26,540 nt of DNA from Patescibacteria group bacterium UBA6033 (lineage in GTDB: Bacteria; Patescibacteriota; Minisyncoccia; Phycocordibacterales; Phycocordibacteraceae). The notes under the pieces are model-generated. The model did no database searches. It had not been told where the DNA came from and was given only the letters and a program-made list of their open reading frames with translations. Where the stretch lies: assembly GCA_002429325.1 (NCBI GenBank), contig DIZH01000004.1:1-26540 (forward strand), written 5' to 3'. Every line of letters starts with the position of its first letter. The stretch's first letter is position 1. The position numbers were made by a program, and so were the translations under genes. Below, in pieces: positions 14,457-20,995 of the stretch.

Positions 14457-15440
14457 TTACTTCAATAATAAGCGGACAGCGTTTTCTATACTCCCCGTAT
14501 CCAGCCCGTAGTGCGCAAGCAGTTCGTCCGGCGTACCGGACTGTCCGAACACGTCCTTAATACCGAGACGGTGTATCGGAAGGGCATGCTCTTCGCTCAG
14601 AAACTCTGCAATAGCACTGCCGAAGCCACCTGCGACTTGGTGTTCCTCTACCGTCACGATACCCTTCACGCGGCGCGCCACATCGAGCACGGCTTTCTCA
14701 TCGAGCGGTTTGACCGTCGGTACATGGAGGATGATTGTCCCGATTCCCTTTTCTGATAATGCACGCGCCGCTACGAGCGCGGTATAACTCAGCGATCCTG
14801 TGGAGAGTATACCGATGCTTGGCTCTGTATCTTCCCAGAGCATCATCGCTTTCCCTATCTCAAATGGCGTCTCGCTCGTCGTAAACACGGGTGTGTTGGC
14901 GCGGCCGAAGCGAATATATACCGGAGTATCGGTCTGCGCTGCAGCAATGACTGCTTTCCGCGCTTCTTCAGCATCGCCTGGCACCAGTACAGTCATACCG
15001 GGCAGCATACGCATGAGGCCGATGTCTTCGAGCATCTGATGCGTCGCACCGTCGGGGCCGACTGAGACGCCGGCATGCATGCCACATACCTTGACCGGCA
15101 TCTGATTGAGCGCGATAGTCGTGCGTATCTGCTCGTAATTACGGCCTGGCGAGAACGCTGCGTAGCTCGCCACGAACGGAATTTTCCCTACGCGTGCCAT
15201 GCCACTCGCTATCGTCGCCAAGTTTTGCTCCGCGACGCCCATTTCAACGAATCGCTCAGGGAACTGTTTCTCGAATTCTTCCGCACGAGTCGATTCCTTC
15301 AGGTCGGCGCAGAGCACAACGACGTTTTCATCGGCTTTTGCCGCCTCGACGACACCCGTGCCGAATCCGTCGCGAGTAGAAAGCTTCTCAATATCGTCTG
15401 CGAATATATTCGCAGAAAGATGTGCAGCTTTGTTAAGCAT
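14457..15440 (-). CDS. Transketolase, C-terminal subunit
   Basis: This 327-aa protein is the pyrimidine-binding plus C-terminal half of transketolase. FVEMGVAEQNLATIASGMA holds the conserved catalytic-type Glu (about residue 71) that activates the thiamine diphosphate ring. VKVCGMHAGVSVGPDGATHQ and the C-terminal domain (GIGTIILHVPTVKPLDE, VTVEEHQVAGGFGSAIAE) follow in the usual order. It works with the adjacent N-terminal subunit to move two-carbon units between sugar phosphates in the non-oxidative pentose phosphate pathway. Its ATG overlaps the stop of the N-subunit gene (ATGCTTAA, 8 nt), consistent with coupled production of a 1:1 complex. Confidence 0.93.
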   Translation of the reverse strand: MLNKAAHLSANIFADDIEKLSTRDGFGTGVVEAAKADENVVVLCADLKESTRAEEFEKQFPERFVEMGVAEQNLATIASGMARVGKIPFVASYAAFSPGRNYEQIRTTIALNQMPVKVCGMHAGVSVGPDGATHQMLEDIGLMRMLPGMTVLVPGDAEEARKAVIAAAQTDTPVYIRFGRANTPVFTTSETPFEIGKAMMLWEDTEPSIGILSTGSLSYTALVAARALSEKGIGTIILHVPTVKPLDEKAVLDVARRVKGIVTVEEHQVAGGFGSAIAEFLSEEHALPIHRLGIKDVFGQSGTPDELLAHYGLDTGSIENAVRLLLK

Positions 15441-16287
15441 AGTCGTGCGGGACGCTCCCTCCCATGGTACGGAGCTGCTTCAAAAAGCGTTCGCCTTCTT
15501 CCTTGGTCGGCGGCTTGCCGTGCCAATGATAATCAAATTCTATTTCTGGTACGCCTTTGCCAGGAATGGTGTGGGCGAGAATGAGCGTCGGTTTCTCGAA
15601 AATAGATTTCGCCTCTTCGACCGCCGTAATGAAAGCACCGATATCGTTGCCGTTTACCTCAAGCACATGCCAGTTGAATGCGCGGTATTTGTCGGCGAGA
15701 GGTTCAAGCGGCATCACATCTTCGGTCATGCCATCAATCTGAATATTGTTGCGATCCATCACTGCAGTGAGATTCGAGAGAGCATGTTTGCCCGCGAACA
15801 TAGCGGCTTCCCAGGTATTTCCCTCTTCCTGTTCGCCATCGCTCATGAGGCAGTACACATGCTGTTTTTTACCATCCATGCGAAGGGCATATGCCATACC
15901 TGTCGCCTGAGACAGGCCTTCGCCAAGTGGCCCAGACGTCGTTTCAAGTCCCGGCAAGCGCAGGCGTTCAGGGTGTCCCTGGAGCCGGCTACCAAACGTG
16001 CGCAGCGTCAGACATTCTTCGATAGGGAAATAGCCTGCGTGCGCAAGCGTCGAATACAGGACCGGAGCGATATGCCCATTCGATAGCACAAGACGGTCTC
16101 GTTCTTCCCATTCAGGATTCTTCGAGTCGTGCTTCAGAATATGAAAATAAAATGCCGTGAAGATATCGGCCATATCAAGCGGACCGGCGGTATGCCCACT
16201 ACCCGCTGCAACCAGCATGCGAATGATGGTCTCGCGAATAGCTTCCGCGTGTGATTCTAATTTCTTTATCTCGTTGTTAGTAAGCAT
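15433..16287 (-). CDS. Transketolase, N-terminal (TPP-binding) subunit
   Basis: This 284-aa protein is the pyrophosphate-binding half of transketolase. Motifs in order: GSGHTAGPLDMADIFTAFYF (residues 29-48), LSNGHIAPVLY, GSRLQGHPE, SGPLGEGLSQATGMAYA, and SDGEQEEG...DRNN (149-181), which is the thiamine diphosphate/Mg motif. The ATG at 16287 gives MLTNNEIKKLESHA, a normal start; a TTG frame reaches 16377 but its extra 30 residues are unlike the family. The split into two genes is common in Archaea and many Patescibacteria. It is cotranscribed with the C-subunit gene, which overlaps by 8 nt. Confidence 0.92.
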   Translation of the reverse strand: MLTNNEIKKLESHAEAIRETIIRMLVAAGSGHTAGPLDMADIFTAFYFHILKHDSKNPEWEERDRLVLSNGHIAPVLYSTLAHAGYFPIEECLTLRTFGSRLQGHPERLRLPGLETTSGPLGEGLSQATGMAYALRMDGKKQHVYCLMSDGEQEEGNTWEAAMFAGKHALSNLTAVMDRNNIQIDGMTEDVMPLEPLADKYRAFNWHVLEVNGNDIGAFITAVEEAKSIFEKPTLILAHTIPGKGVPEIEFDYHWHGKPPTKEEGERFLKQLRTMGGSVPHDYA

Positions 16288-16297
16288 ATGATTGATG

Positions 16298-16393
16298 TCA
16301 CTTCTCGCCCCGTAGCCAGCCGCGTCCGCGCGGCTGTGGTACTGGGGTTTCGCGAATTTCTTCTGCTTTCTTTTCAAGTGCAGGCGTCGTCAT
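16298..16393 (-). CDS. Possible 31-aa leader ORF before transketolase
   Basis: The frame reads MTTPALEKKAEEIRETPVPQ, then a basic Gly/Arg/Trp tail ending RGEK. It starts 9 nt after a TATACT box (16403-16408) and stops 10 nt before the transketolase N-subunit ATG, so it would fill the leader of that mRNA. It could be a real small protein or chance. Support is position and clean amino acid composition only. Confidence 0.3.
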   Translation of the reverse strand: MTTPALEKKAEEIRETPVPQPRGRGWLRGEK

Positions 16394-16402
16394 TATCGTT
16401 CT

Positions 16403-16471
16403 AGTATACCCCGTGAGATAAAGTCTCGATACAGCGTTCTCCACTAAGACTTGGGTATCTCATGGGGTATA
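16403..16471. repeat. Long inverted repeat between rpe-like and transketolase genes
   Basis: TATACCCCGTGAGATA (16405-16420) pairs with TATCTCATGGGGTATA (16456-16471), 15 of 16 positions plus one G-U type change. Inside it AAGTCT (16421-16426) pairs with AGACTT (16447-16452), with a GGG bulge and a 20-nt loop. The minus-strand TATACT box of the transketolase mRNA overlaps one arm, so the structure may be an operator, an attenuator or a small mobile palindrome. Confidence 0.65.
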
Positions 16472-16485
16472 CCCTATGCCTCCAC

Positions 16486-17187
16486 CTAAACTCCAAATGG
16501 AGTCTGAAGTGTTTCGAATTTTTCCACCTCTCTACCAATATCAGCCGCACGCGCAAGCGCAGAACCGACGATGAGGTTCGATACGCCGAGCGCTACAAGC
16601 TCGCGCGCGCTCGCAAGTGTCACGCCGCCGTCCACCTGCATGGTCACATCAGGATGTTGCTTGTGGAATACGCGAATTTTCTCTAGCACGCGCCTATCAA
16701 AGGGCTGTCCTTGCTTCCCGATAGATGCGATGCCCATGAATTGCACATACTCTATTTGTTCAAGGTGCGGTTCGATGAGTGAAAGGTCGCTCGTCACATT
16801 GAGCGCGACGCCAAACGTCGCCGAGACGTCCCCATATCGTTTTCGCATGGAGGTAAGGAATTTGGACAGATCCAGTATGCTCTCTGCATGGAACGTCAAG
16901 CGGGATGCGCCGAGAGAGAGCCAAGTCTCTGTGGCGCGCTCAGCATCGAGACACATGAGGTCTATTTCATACTCAATGCGGTCGAGATGCGGAAGCATCT
17001 CTCGTGCGCTCGTCATCGCGGGAATATCGTTGGGCGCGGTATAGGGCCACGACATAGGAGAGGCGAAGCGCCCATCGACAACGTCGATCTGGATGCGAGT
17101 TATAGATGGAACAGTAGTAAAACGATTCAGCTTCTCTGTAAGGTCATAGCGAGAGGATGGGAGCACTGCCGGAGTGACAAGGGTCAT
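16486..17187 (-). CDS. Ribulose-phosphate 3-epimerase-like protein with altered metal site
   Basis: This 233-aa TIM-barrel protein aligns with Rpe: TPAVLPSS at the start, IQIDVVDGRF (residues 32-41), YEIDLMC (73-79), LTFHAES, FGVALNV, VQFMGIASIGKQGQPF, TMQVDGGV (182-189) and the phosphate-binding VGSALARA. Rpe interconverts ribulose 5-phosphate and xylulose 5-phosphate. Compared with E. coli Rpe, both metal-binding His appear replaced (His34 by Gln33, His67 by Asp76) and the NPG loop is changed, while the two catalytic-type Asp (35 and 186) remain. It sits with transketolase and RpiB, so pathway membership is likely, but activity is uncertain. A TATACT box lies 6 nt before the ATG. Confidence 0.8.
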   Translation of the reverse strand: MTLVTPAVLPSSRYDLTEKLNRFTTVPSITRIQIDVVDGRFASPMSWPYTAPNDIPAMTSAREMLPHLDRIEYEIDLMCLDAERATETWLSLGASRLTFHAESILDLSKFLTSMRKRYGDVSATFGVALNVTSDLSLIEPHLEQIEYVQFMGIASIGKQGQPFDRRVLEKIRVFHKQHPDVTMQVDGGVTLASARELVALGVSNLIVGSALARAADIGREVEKFETLQTPFGV

Positions 17188-17193
17188 ACGGTT

Positions 17194-17199
17194 AGTATA
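17194..17199 (-). promoter_or_regulatory. -10 box of the rpe-like gene
   Basis: The minus strand reads TATACT with exactly six bases (17188-17193) before the ATG at 17187 and no Shine-Dalgarno. A leaderless transcript is predicted. Confidence 0.55.
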
Positions 17200-17219
17200 C
17201 AGACTTACCTGATTCCTAA

Positions 17220-17714
17220 TTAAGGGGTGTTATAACATCCAGGTTGACTGGTGTAAGTGGCATACTCACCTTTTGCACCGCTGCTTCCAACACAATACCA
17301 ATTACCGTCATTGAGCGAGATCATAAACGAATAGGCTGTAGCACATCCTGTCGTTGTGTTGGAGTATATGCGATAGACACCTGTTGGCCCCCAAATATCT
17401 GCTGCGTTGTTAAATATAGTATTACAAACCGCCTGAGCCTGGCCCGCATAGCTTCCAGAAAATATTGAATTGCAGGTGCCCCCTGAGGCCGTGGTCCAAC
17501 CGTACTGTAATTGGCAATAACTTCCGTAGGCTTGATAATTAAGCTCCATTAAAGTTACCAGCTGATTGACCTCTTCTTTTATAGCTGCATCTTTTGCTTT
17601 GTTACGAGCAGAGCTCAAGGATGCAAGCACAACTGATGAAAGAATACCGATGATCGCGATCACAACAAGAAGCTCTATGAGAGTGAAGCCTCTATTCTTT
17701 TTCAGTGTCTTCAT
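17220..17714 (-). CDS. Type IV pilin-like protein
   Basis: This 164-aa protein has leader MKTLKKNRG before FTLIELLVVIAIIGILSSV, then SARNKAKDAAIKEEV and a Gly/Ser/Tyr-rich globular domain with six Cys (SYCQLQ, GTCNSI, AVCNTI, GCATAY, WYCVGS and QPGCYN). It stands apart from the five-gene pilin cluster, between the rpe-like gene and a small membrane protein gene. It is more diverged from the others than they are from each other. Likely a minor pilin or pseudopilin; a DNA-uptake role would be plausible but is not shown. Confidence 0.87.
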   Translation of the reverse strand: MKTLKKNRGFTLIELLVVIAIIGILSSVVLASLSSARNKAKDAAIKEEVNQLVTLMELNYQAYGSYCQLQYGWTTASGGTCNSIFSGSYAGQAQAVCNTIFNNAADIWGPTGVYRIYSNTTTGCATAYSFMISLNDGNWYCVGSSGAKGEYATYTSQPGCYNTP

Positions 17715-17727
17715 ACCAAAGTGGATT

Positions 17728-17985
17728 TTATCGATTTATCGGCATCTGCTTTACCTGCTCCAATACCGCAGGAGAGGGGTCTTTCGGAGGGAGTCCTCCT
17801 CTAGAAAGCAAAAACAAAGAAACAATAATCGCCACGATTGCGAATCCTAGCAGCACATACTCCGCCTGTCGGTCGGTCGAGACGATGCTGGTGGCGAGCA
17901 CGAGACGTGTGAAAAGCGATTCCCCCGCGCGGCTGCGCGCTGGCTCCTGGTACTGCCGGTCTTCGTTGAACTGAAGATCTGGCAT
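17728..17985 (-). CDS. Small membrane protein (85 aa)
   Basis: The frame reads MPDLQFNEDRQYQEPARSRA, then an amphipathic stretch and one strong transmembrane helix (YVLLGFAIVAIIVSLFLLS, about residues 43-61) followed by a short tail (GLPPKDPSPAVLEQVKQMP). It has its own TATACT box 7 nt before the ATG, in the 15-nt gap after the RpiB gene, and lies 13 nt upstream of a pilin gene. The family is not recognised. Association with pilus or envelope functions is only suggested by the neighbour. Confidence 0.72.
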   Translation of the reverse strand: MPDLQFNEDRQYQEPARSRAGESLFTRLVLATSIVSTDRQAEYVLLGFAIVAIIVSLFLLSRGGLPPKDPSPAVLEQVKQMPINR

Positions 17986-17992
17986 GGCGATA

Positions 17993-17998
17993 AGTATA
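17993..17998 (-). promoter_or_regulatory. -10 box of the 85-aa membrane protein gene
   Basis: TATACT on the minus strand lies 7 nt before the ATG at 17985, just after the RpiB gene stop at 18001. No Shine-Dalgarno is present. Confidence 0.5.
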
Positions 17999-18000
17999 GC

Positions 18001-18486
18001 CTAGAACTTCGCTATTCGACGCGCGTGTCGAGGAGAATCTGAGAACGGTGTTTCGAGGAATAGTCGCACCGCTTCGACCGCTTCCTTCCCTGACATGAAT
18101 CGCGCGCCGATGGAGAGGATATTCGCATTGTTGTGGCGGCGCGCGAGACGCACAATATCAAAGCCGTCTTCAGAATGACCTCCTTCGATATCAAGCGATT
18201 CGGTGACGGGCATAGGGCCGTAAAAGACCGCCGCCCGCACGCCTTTCACGCGATTCGCGCACATAGCCTCGCCTTGGCCACTTCCGCCGATGATAACGCC
18301 GAAAGAACCCTCATTGCGCGCAACGCGCTCGGCACACGGCGTCACGAAATCAGGATAATCGTCGTCATGGCCAAGAGAGAATGCTCCGATATCCTCAACC
18401 TCATGTCCCATGGCATGGATATGCTCCATGAGCGCTTGCTTGAGCGCAAACCCTGCGTGATCGGCGGCGAAATAAACCGTGGCCAT
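18001..18486 (-). CDS. rpiB: Ribose 5-phosphate isomerase B
   Basis: This 161-aa protein is of the RpiB/LacAB family: VYFAADHAGFALK (residues 4-16), DYPDFVTPCAERVA, FGVIIGGSGQGEAMCANRVKGVRAA (62-86), ARRHNNANILSIGARF and the C-terminal RHARRI. It interconverts ribose 5-phosphate and ribulose 5-phosphate. The usual E. coli-type catalytic Cys in the ICGTG loop is Gly here (IGGSG), and Glu73 in GQGE takes the place of the base, as in the mycobacterial type of RpiB. Cotranscription with the GAPDH gene is likely (8-nt gap). Confidence 0.92.
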   Translation of the reverse strand: MATVYFAADHAGFALKQALMEHIHAMGHEVEDIGAFSLGHDDDYPDFVTPCAERVARNEGSFGVIIGGSGQGEAMCANRVKGVRAAVFYGPMPVTESLDIEGGHSEDGFDIVRLARRHNNANILSIGARFMSGKEAVEAVRLFLETPFSDSPRHARRIAKF

Positions 18487-18494
18487 AGTGCTAG

Positions 18495-19517
18495 CTATGC
18501 CGCAGACGCGGCAATAACATGACGGACCAGTGATTCCGTATAGCCCATCTCGTTGTCATACCAAGCGAGCACCTTCACGAGCGTACCATCGACGACGCGC
18601 GTCATGCCGAGGTCAGCAATGGATGCATAGGGTTCGCCGATGATATCACTGGAGACGAGTTCTTCGTCGGTCGTTTTGAAAATACCTTCCCAGCGCGGCG
18701 CCGCCGCGGCGCCGCGCAATATGCTATTCACTTCTTCTGCGGTCGTCGCACGCTTTGCAACGAACGTGATGTCCGCTATTGACCCTGCAGGTACTGGCAC
18801 GCGCAAACTAATGCCGTCGAACTTATCGATGAGCTGTGGATATGCCATGGTCACTGCGATGGCCGCGCCGGTGGAAGTCGGCACGATATTTTGTGCTGCC
18901 GCTCTACCCTCTTTCATGTCTTTCTTAGAAGGGCCGTCGACGATGCCCTGGCTCGCAGTGTAGGCATGTGTGGTCGAGAGGATTGCTTTCTCAATGCCGA
19001 GTGCCTCATCAAGTATGGCGATGACGGGGCTGGTCGCATTCGTCGTACAGGATGCGTTGCTCGTTATCAGGCAGGTAGAGAACTTCTCTTCATTCACGCC
19101 CATGAGCACCGTCGCGCCGAGTGTGGACTCGCCCTTCACCGGAGCAGTGATGACGACTCGCCGCGCGCCCGCAGTGATATGCGCCTGTGCCTTTTCATAG
19201 TCCGTGAAGAATCCTGTCGATTCGACGACGACATCGATCGCGAGCTCTTTCCACGGCAATTGAGCCGGGTCTTTCTCCGAGAAGAACTTCACCTCCTTTC
19301 CATCAATAAGAAGCACGTTTCTTCCGTCTGCTTCCTGCTTACTGCTTACCGCAAACTGGGCTCTGCCATATACCGTGTCGTACTTCAGGAGGTAGGCGAG
19401 ATTATCAACCGACCCCAGGTCATTCACGGCGACAATCTCTATGTCTCGCCCCTGCGAGCGGCGCACAAAAGCACGACCGATACGTCCGAACCCATTAATT
19501 GCGACGCGAATTGCCAT
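18495..19517 (-). CDS. gap: Glyceraldehyde-3-phosphate dehydrogenase, type I
   Basis: This 340-aa protein has the full family pattern: NAD-binding INGFGRIGR (residues 8-16), VVITAPVKGES, the active-site SNASCTTN with Cys157, STTHAYT with His184, the sugar-phosphate loop RVPVPAGSIAD, and WYDNEMGYT near the C-terminus. It oxidises glyceraldehyde 3-phosphate to 1,3-bisphosphoglycerate with NAD(P). It is the first gene of the minus-strand carbon block that continues with rpiB. A weak AATAAT-like box lies 8 nt before the ATG. It is divergent from the RAYT transposase gene, with a REP palindrome in between. Confidence 0.95.
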   Translation of the reverse strand: MAIRVAINGFGRIGRAFVRRSQGRDIEIVAVNDLGSVDNLAYLLKYDTVYGRAQFAVSSKQEADGRNVLLIDGKEVKFFSEKDPAQLPWKELAIDVVVESTGFFTDYEKAQAHITAGARRVVITAPVKGESTLGATVLMGVNEEKFSTCLITSNASCTTNATSPVIAILDEALGIEKAILSTTHAYTASQGIVDGPSKKDMKEGRAAAQNIVPTSTGAAIAVTMAYPQLIDKFDGISLRVPVPAGSIADITFVAKRATTAEEVNSILRGAAAAPRWEGIFKTTDEELVSSDIIGEPYASIADLGMTRVVDGTLVKVLAWYDNEMGYTESLVRHVIAASAA

Positions 19518-19589
19518 ACAAAAGAATTATTAGGTGAACAATATGTCCAGTATACCACTCCCTTTATCCCATCCTCTTACTTCCACTTA

Positions 19590-19628
19590 ATCCCCAAAGT
19601 TGGACATCGGATGTCCAACTTTGGGGAT
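19590..19628. repeat. REP-like palindrome 1, upstream of the RAYT gene
   Basis: TCCCCAAAGTTGGACATC (19591-19608) and its exact reverse complement (19610-19627) surround a single central G; one more A-T pair brings the arms to 19 bp. The core AAAGTTGGACATC recurs in two other places in the window. The right end runs into the TATAAT box of the transposase. Confidence 0.88.
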
Positions 19629-19633
19629 ATAAT
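19628..19633 (+). promoter_or_regulatory. -10 box of the RAYT gene, abutting the palindrome
   Basis: TATAAT at 19628-19633 is followed by six bases and the ATG at 19640. Its first base is the outermost pair of palindrome 1, so a protein bound to the palindrome could block transcription. A leaderless mRNA is predicted. Confidence 0.55.
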
Positions 19634-19639
19634 CGAGAG

Positions 19640-20284
19640 ATGGAGTTTTACCATGTTCTAAATCGCGGAGTGGATAAACGAAATATCGTTCTCGACGATA
19701 GAGACCGTGTACGTTTCCTACATGATTTATTTGTATTCAATGATCAGCAACCGACTATTCACTATAAACGTCCTGAACGCCAAGAAGAGAATCGGGGCCG
19801 GAAATTACTCGTATACATTCACGCATTCTGCCTCATGCCGAATCACTATCACCTGCTTCTCTCTCCTGCGGTTAAAGATGGCATTGCACTTTTCATGAAA
19901 AAACTAGGTATGGGGTACACAAAATACTTCAACGAACGTTATTCGCGCTCTGGAGCTTTGTGGCAGGGTAAATATAAGAGAATACTCATTGAACACGACT
20001 CTCATTTCTTATACATACCGTACTATATTCATCTCAATGCCCTCGACCTCATACTTCCAGAGTGGAGAATCGGCAATGTGAAAGATGTTAATCGAGCGTT
20101 TGATTATTTAAATGCATATCGATGGAGCAGTCATCCCGACTATAATGGGATAAAGAACTTTCCATCAATTACACAGCGAGAATTTCTATCATCACTGTTC
20201 GAGACGAAGCAGGAATATGAAAAAGAAATCTTAAATATCATTACAAATCCTGAACTCGCTGAACAGAGTCATTTCCTGGAATAA
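19640..20284 (+). CDS. REP-associated tyrosine transposase (RAYT, Y1/HUH family)
   Basis: This 214-aa protein starts MEFYHVLNRGVDKRNIVLDD, a hallmark of the IS200-like/TnpA-REP family. The HUH motif is MPNHYHLLLS (His69, His71), and MGYTKYFNERYSRSGALWQGKYK (from residue 91) carries the candidate catalytic Tyr93 or Tyr96 and the family RSG..WQG.YK block. These enzymes nick and join single-stranded DNA at REP palindromes. The gene is flanked immediately by two palindromes sharing AAAGTTGGACATC, one ending at its promoter and one 5 nt after its stop, as is typical for RAYT loci. A third copy lies at 20937-20969. The protein looks intact. Confidence 0.92.
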   Translation: MEFYHVLNRGVDKRNIVLDDRDRVRFLHDLFVFNDQQPTIHYKRPERQEENRGRKLLVYIHAFCLMPNHYHLLLSPAVKDGIALFMKKLGMGYTKYFNERYSRSGALWQGKYKRILIEHDSHFLYIPYYIHLNALDLILPEWRIGNVKDVNRAFDYLNAYRWSSHPDYNGIKNFPSITQREFLSSLFETKQEYEKEILNIITNPELAEQSHFLE

Positions 20285-20289
20285 AATTC

Positions 20290-20320
20290 CCAAAGTTGGA
20301 CATCCGATGTCCAACTTTGG
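20290..20320. repeat. REP-like palindrome 2, downstream of the RAYT gene
   Basis: CCAAAGTTGGACATC (20290-20304), central C, and its exact reverse complement (20306-20320) give 15-bp arms. It lies 5 nt after the transposase stop and 2 nt before the converging toxin stop, so it can also terminate transcription both ways. Confidence 0.88.
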
Positions 20321-20322
20321 CA

Positions 20323-20574
20323 TTAGTCGTAGACGATATGCGAGCCGACATCCATGAAGTAAATGACTTTCTTCTCTATCTTTACCACAATCCGATAAGA
20401 AAAATTTGCTGAAAAAGCATGTAAATCTTTAAATTTCCCATGTAGTTTGTGGAAATTGAGCTCCTTTCTTTCCCCTCTTTGGAACAATTCAACCGCACGC
20501 ACACAATCATCAGAAACTAATAGCGGTAATTTCTTGAACGAACGAAGGAATCTTGCCGTATACAGAAATTCCAT
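20323..20574 (-). CDS. RelE/YafQ-type toxin
   Basis: This 83-aa protein starts MEFLYTARFLRSFKKLP and has the RelE/ParE-superfamily layout: an N-terminal helical hairpin, LNFHKLHGKFKDLHAFSANFSYRIVVKI as beta strands, and VIYFMDVGSHIVYD at the end, like the RelE/StbE and YafQ mRNA interferases (HKL.G......SF..NFR......GSH..Y). Such toxins cut mRNA at the ribosome when not bound by antitoxin. The antitoxin gene is immediately upstream with 1 nt between stop and start, the usual type II order. The gene ends against palindrome 2. Confidence 0.85.
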   Translation of the reverse strand: MEFLYTARFLRSFKKLPLLVSDDCVRAVELFQRGERKELNFHKLHGKFKDLHAFSANFSYRIVVKIEKKVIYFMDVGSHIVYD

Positions 20575-20575
20575 A

Positions 20576-20797
20576 TCATCTGAATTTCTTCAGTATTTTT
20601 TTCAAATCCCCCTTGTAGACACGGCCATCCCCGATGTCACGTCTTGCTTCTTCTATGCGGAGAAACGCTCGATCTTCGCGCAAGCGTTCCAGAGCATGGC
20701 GTACCAGATGCGCCTTACTCTCGCCGCCGCCAAGCGAAAGTTCTTCCTCTATAAAGCGCGCAAGTTCCTTATTAATCGGTACGGTGATAGTAGTCAT
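20576..20797 (-). CDS. Ribbon-helix-helix antitoxin
   Basis: This 73-aa protein starts MTTITVPINKELARFIEEEL, a ribbon-helix-helix N-terminus (beta strand TITVPI, then two helices with GGGESKAHLVRHALERLRED). The C-terminal part (RRDIGDGRVYKGDLKKILKK) would wrap the toxin. It should neutralise the RelE-type toxin encoded 1 nt downstream and repress its own promoter as a dimer; two palindromic sites lie at and just before its start codon. The start at 20797 is the first ATG and fits family length. Confidence 0.85.
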   Translation of the reverse strand: MTTITVPINKELARFIEEELSLGGGESKAHLVRHALERLREDRAFLRIEEARRDIGDGRVYKGDLKKILKKFR

Positions 20798-20828
20798 ATA
20801 CTATATGGTAGTACTATTTTATAGTACT
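20796..20828 (-). promoter_or_regulatory. Palindromic operator of the toxin-antitoxin pair
   Basis: Two inverted repeats precede the antitoxin: ATATA-C-TATAT (20796-20806), overlapping the start codon, and AGTACTA-N5-TAGTACT (20810-20828). The sequence between carries TATAAA and TATAGT boxes on the minus strand. This is the arrangement expected for an autorepressing RHH antitoxin. Confidence 0.6.
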
Positions 20829-20842
20829 TGCAAGCTCGAAAC

Positions 20843-20863
20843 TGCGGAAGCGAGGCTTCCGCA
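20843..20863. terminator. Hairpin downstream of the fibre gene
   Basis: TGCGGAAGC (20843-20851) and GCTTCCGCA (20855-20863) form a perfect 9-bp stem with loop GAG. A smaller hairpin GCTCT-CA-AGAGC (20870-20881) is next to it. They lie past the fibre gene end and may stop its transcript; there is no T-run. Confidence 0.4.
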
Positions 20864-20897
20864 AGAATGCGCTCTCAAGAGCTTCAGTAACTGGCGT

Positions 20898-20995
20898 TTA
20901 AGGAGTGGTTGAGGTTGCGGTTGCGGTTGTAAAATCATCAAAGTTGGACATCCGATGTCCAACTTTGATTAAGGGGTGGTTGAGGTTGCGGTTGT
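20898..20995 (-). repeat. Duplicated fibre-gene tail flanking palindrome 3
   Basis: The last 27 nt of the fibre gene (20969-20995) recur with one extra 6-nt unit as 20898-20930, ending in a second TAA. Between the copies is palindrome 3. The outer copy is no longer in frame. This looks like a target duplication or slippage product linked to palindrome insertion. Confidence 0.6.
20937..20969. repeat. REP-like palindrome 3, at the 3' end of the fibre gene
   Basis: TCAAAGTTGGACATC (20938-20952), central C and its exact reverse complement (20954-20968), plus one more A-T pair, give 16-bp arms. The core equals that of palindromes 1 and 2 at the RAYT locus 0.6 kb away. It abuts the TAA of the fibre gene. 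Confidence 0.88.

Noticed and set aside
15199..16086. Plus-strand 295-aa ORF
   Set aside because: Shadow of the two transketolase subunit genes; no family pattern.
18891..19661. Plus-strand 256-aa ORF
   Set aside because: Shadow of GAPDH running into the RAYT promoter; composition is not protein-like.
19590..20969. CRISPR-like repeats
   Set aside because: Three copies of a palindrome at very unequal spacing, two of them flanking a RAYT gene. There are no regular spacers and no cas genes; the PD-(D/E)XK protein is not a Cas4 in context.
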